Below are positions 63,928-64,000 of a DNA stretch of 64,000 nt, piece after piece (the first letter of the stretch is position 1; each line of letters begins with the position of its first letter). This DNA is from Corynebacterium afermentans subsp. afermentans. GTDB taxonomy: Bacteria; Actinomycetota; Actinomycetes; Mycobacteriales; Mycobacteriaceae. Under the pieces are notes generated by a model. It ran no database searches. It saw nothing but the letters and a program-made list of their open reading frames with translations, and had not been told where the DNA came from. The translations under genes and the position numbers were made by a program. The stretch covers positions 1,364,001 to 1,428,000 of the forward strand of contig NZ_CP046606.1 of NCBI RefSeq assembly GCF_030408355.1, in the 5' to 3' direction.

Positions 63928-64000
63928 CTACTTCTCCGCAGTTGCCGGCGCGGCAGCATCTTCCTCGTCGTCGAAGTCGATGTTCGGCACCACATCCACC
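63928..64000 (-). CDS. recA: Recombinase RecA, C-terminal end (runs off the window)
   Basis: The last 23 codons plus the stop of a minus-strand gene beginning beyond the right edge. The peptide reads VDVVPNIDFDDEEDAAAPA with TAEK at the end, an acidic tail of RecA type. It is followed at once by recX, the usual pair. Only the C-terminal tail is seen, so the call depends on this neighbour and on the tail. Confidence 0.85.
   Translation of the reverse strand, partial: VDVVPNIDFDDEEDAAAPATAEK

Overview
The window is a stretch of high-GC actinobacterial chromosome from a Corynebacterium-type organism. The backbone order is the one known from Corynebacterium glutamicum and, more distantly, from the sigA-to-recA region of Mycobacterium tuberculosis: aftC-msrB-hemQ-DUF3000-rnd-dxs, then dut-DUF3093-DUF4193-ppgK-sigA, then dtd-sigB-dtxR-galE, then oxyR-hrpA-nrdR-(divS)-lexA-sugR, then hflX-dapF-miaA-DUF349-miaB-recX-recA. 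The species was not identified. Many genes begin directly at a -10-like hexamer, which suggests leaderless mRNAs.

Region by region. 1-2.7 kb: the 5' end of thrS, then an operon on the minus strand for a CopC-like protein, a PCu(A)C copper chaperone with a histidine tail, and a Tat-exported DyP peroxidase (EfeB type). 2.8-5.3 kb: a palindromic repeat pair interrupted by an intact IS256-family (IS1249-like) element with 26-bp ends and an 8-bp target duplication, followed by seven tRNA genes (Val-CAC on minus; Gly, Val-GAC, Gly, Cys, Val-GAC, Gly on plus) containing a 183-bp duplication. 5.3-7.7 kb: an unassigned two-gene unit, a stand-alone asparagine-synthetase-type ATP pyrophosphatase plus a two-TM coiled-coil protein. 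7.7-34.7 kb: mostly conserved backbone, including cell wall arabinan synthesis (aftC), heme synthesis (hemQ), isoprenoids (dxs), dUTPase, polyphosphate glucokinase, the two sigma factors SigA and SigB, the iron regulator DtxR, GalE, and two helicases.

34.8-37.3 kb: a lower-GC accessory island that breaks synteny. It holds a protein with a possible ssDNA-binding fold coupled to a 43-residue membrane peptide, a ribbon-helix-helix-like protein, a frameshifted helix-turn-helix/coiled-coil gene, a perfect 20-bp hairpin and a 46-residue membrane protein. It looks like the remains of a plasmid or conjugative element.

37.5-48 kb: an amino-acid oxidase-like FAD enzyme, the peroxide defence module ahpD-ahpC/oxyR, hrpA, nrdR, a DivS-like SOS protein divergent from lexA, sugR and ptsH. 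48-59 kb: a uracil permease, nagB, hflX, three lineage proteins, dapF-miaA and a DUF349 gene. 59-64 kb: a second, inverted copy of the palindromic repeat pair, miaB, a bioW-bioF biotin operon with a BioQ-like operator, recX and the 3' end of recA.

Together the genes cover redox and metal defence (EfeB, MsrB, AhpC/D, OxyR, DtxR), DNA repair and SOS control (LexA, DivS-like, RecX/RecA), tRNA maturation (MiaA/MiaB, Dtd), and envelope and sugar metabolism. The most novel parts are the 5.3-7.7 kb pair, the 34.8-37.3 kb island, the inverted palindromic element, and the regulated bioWF operon.
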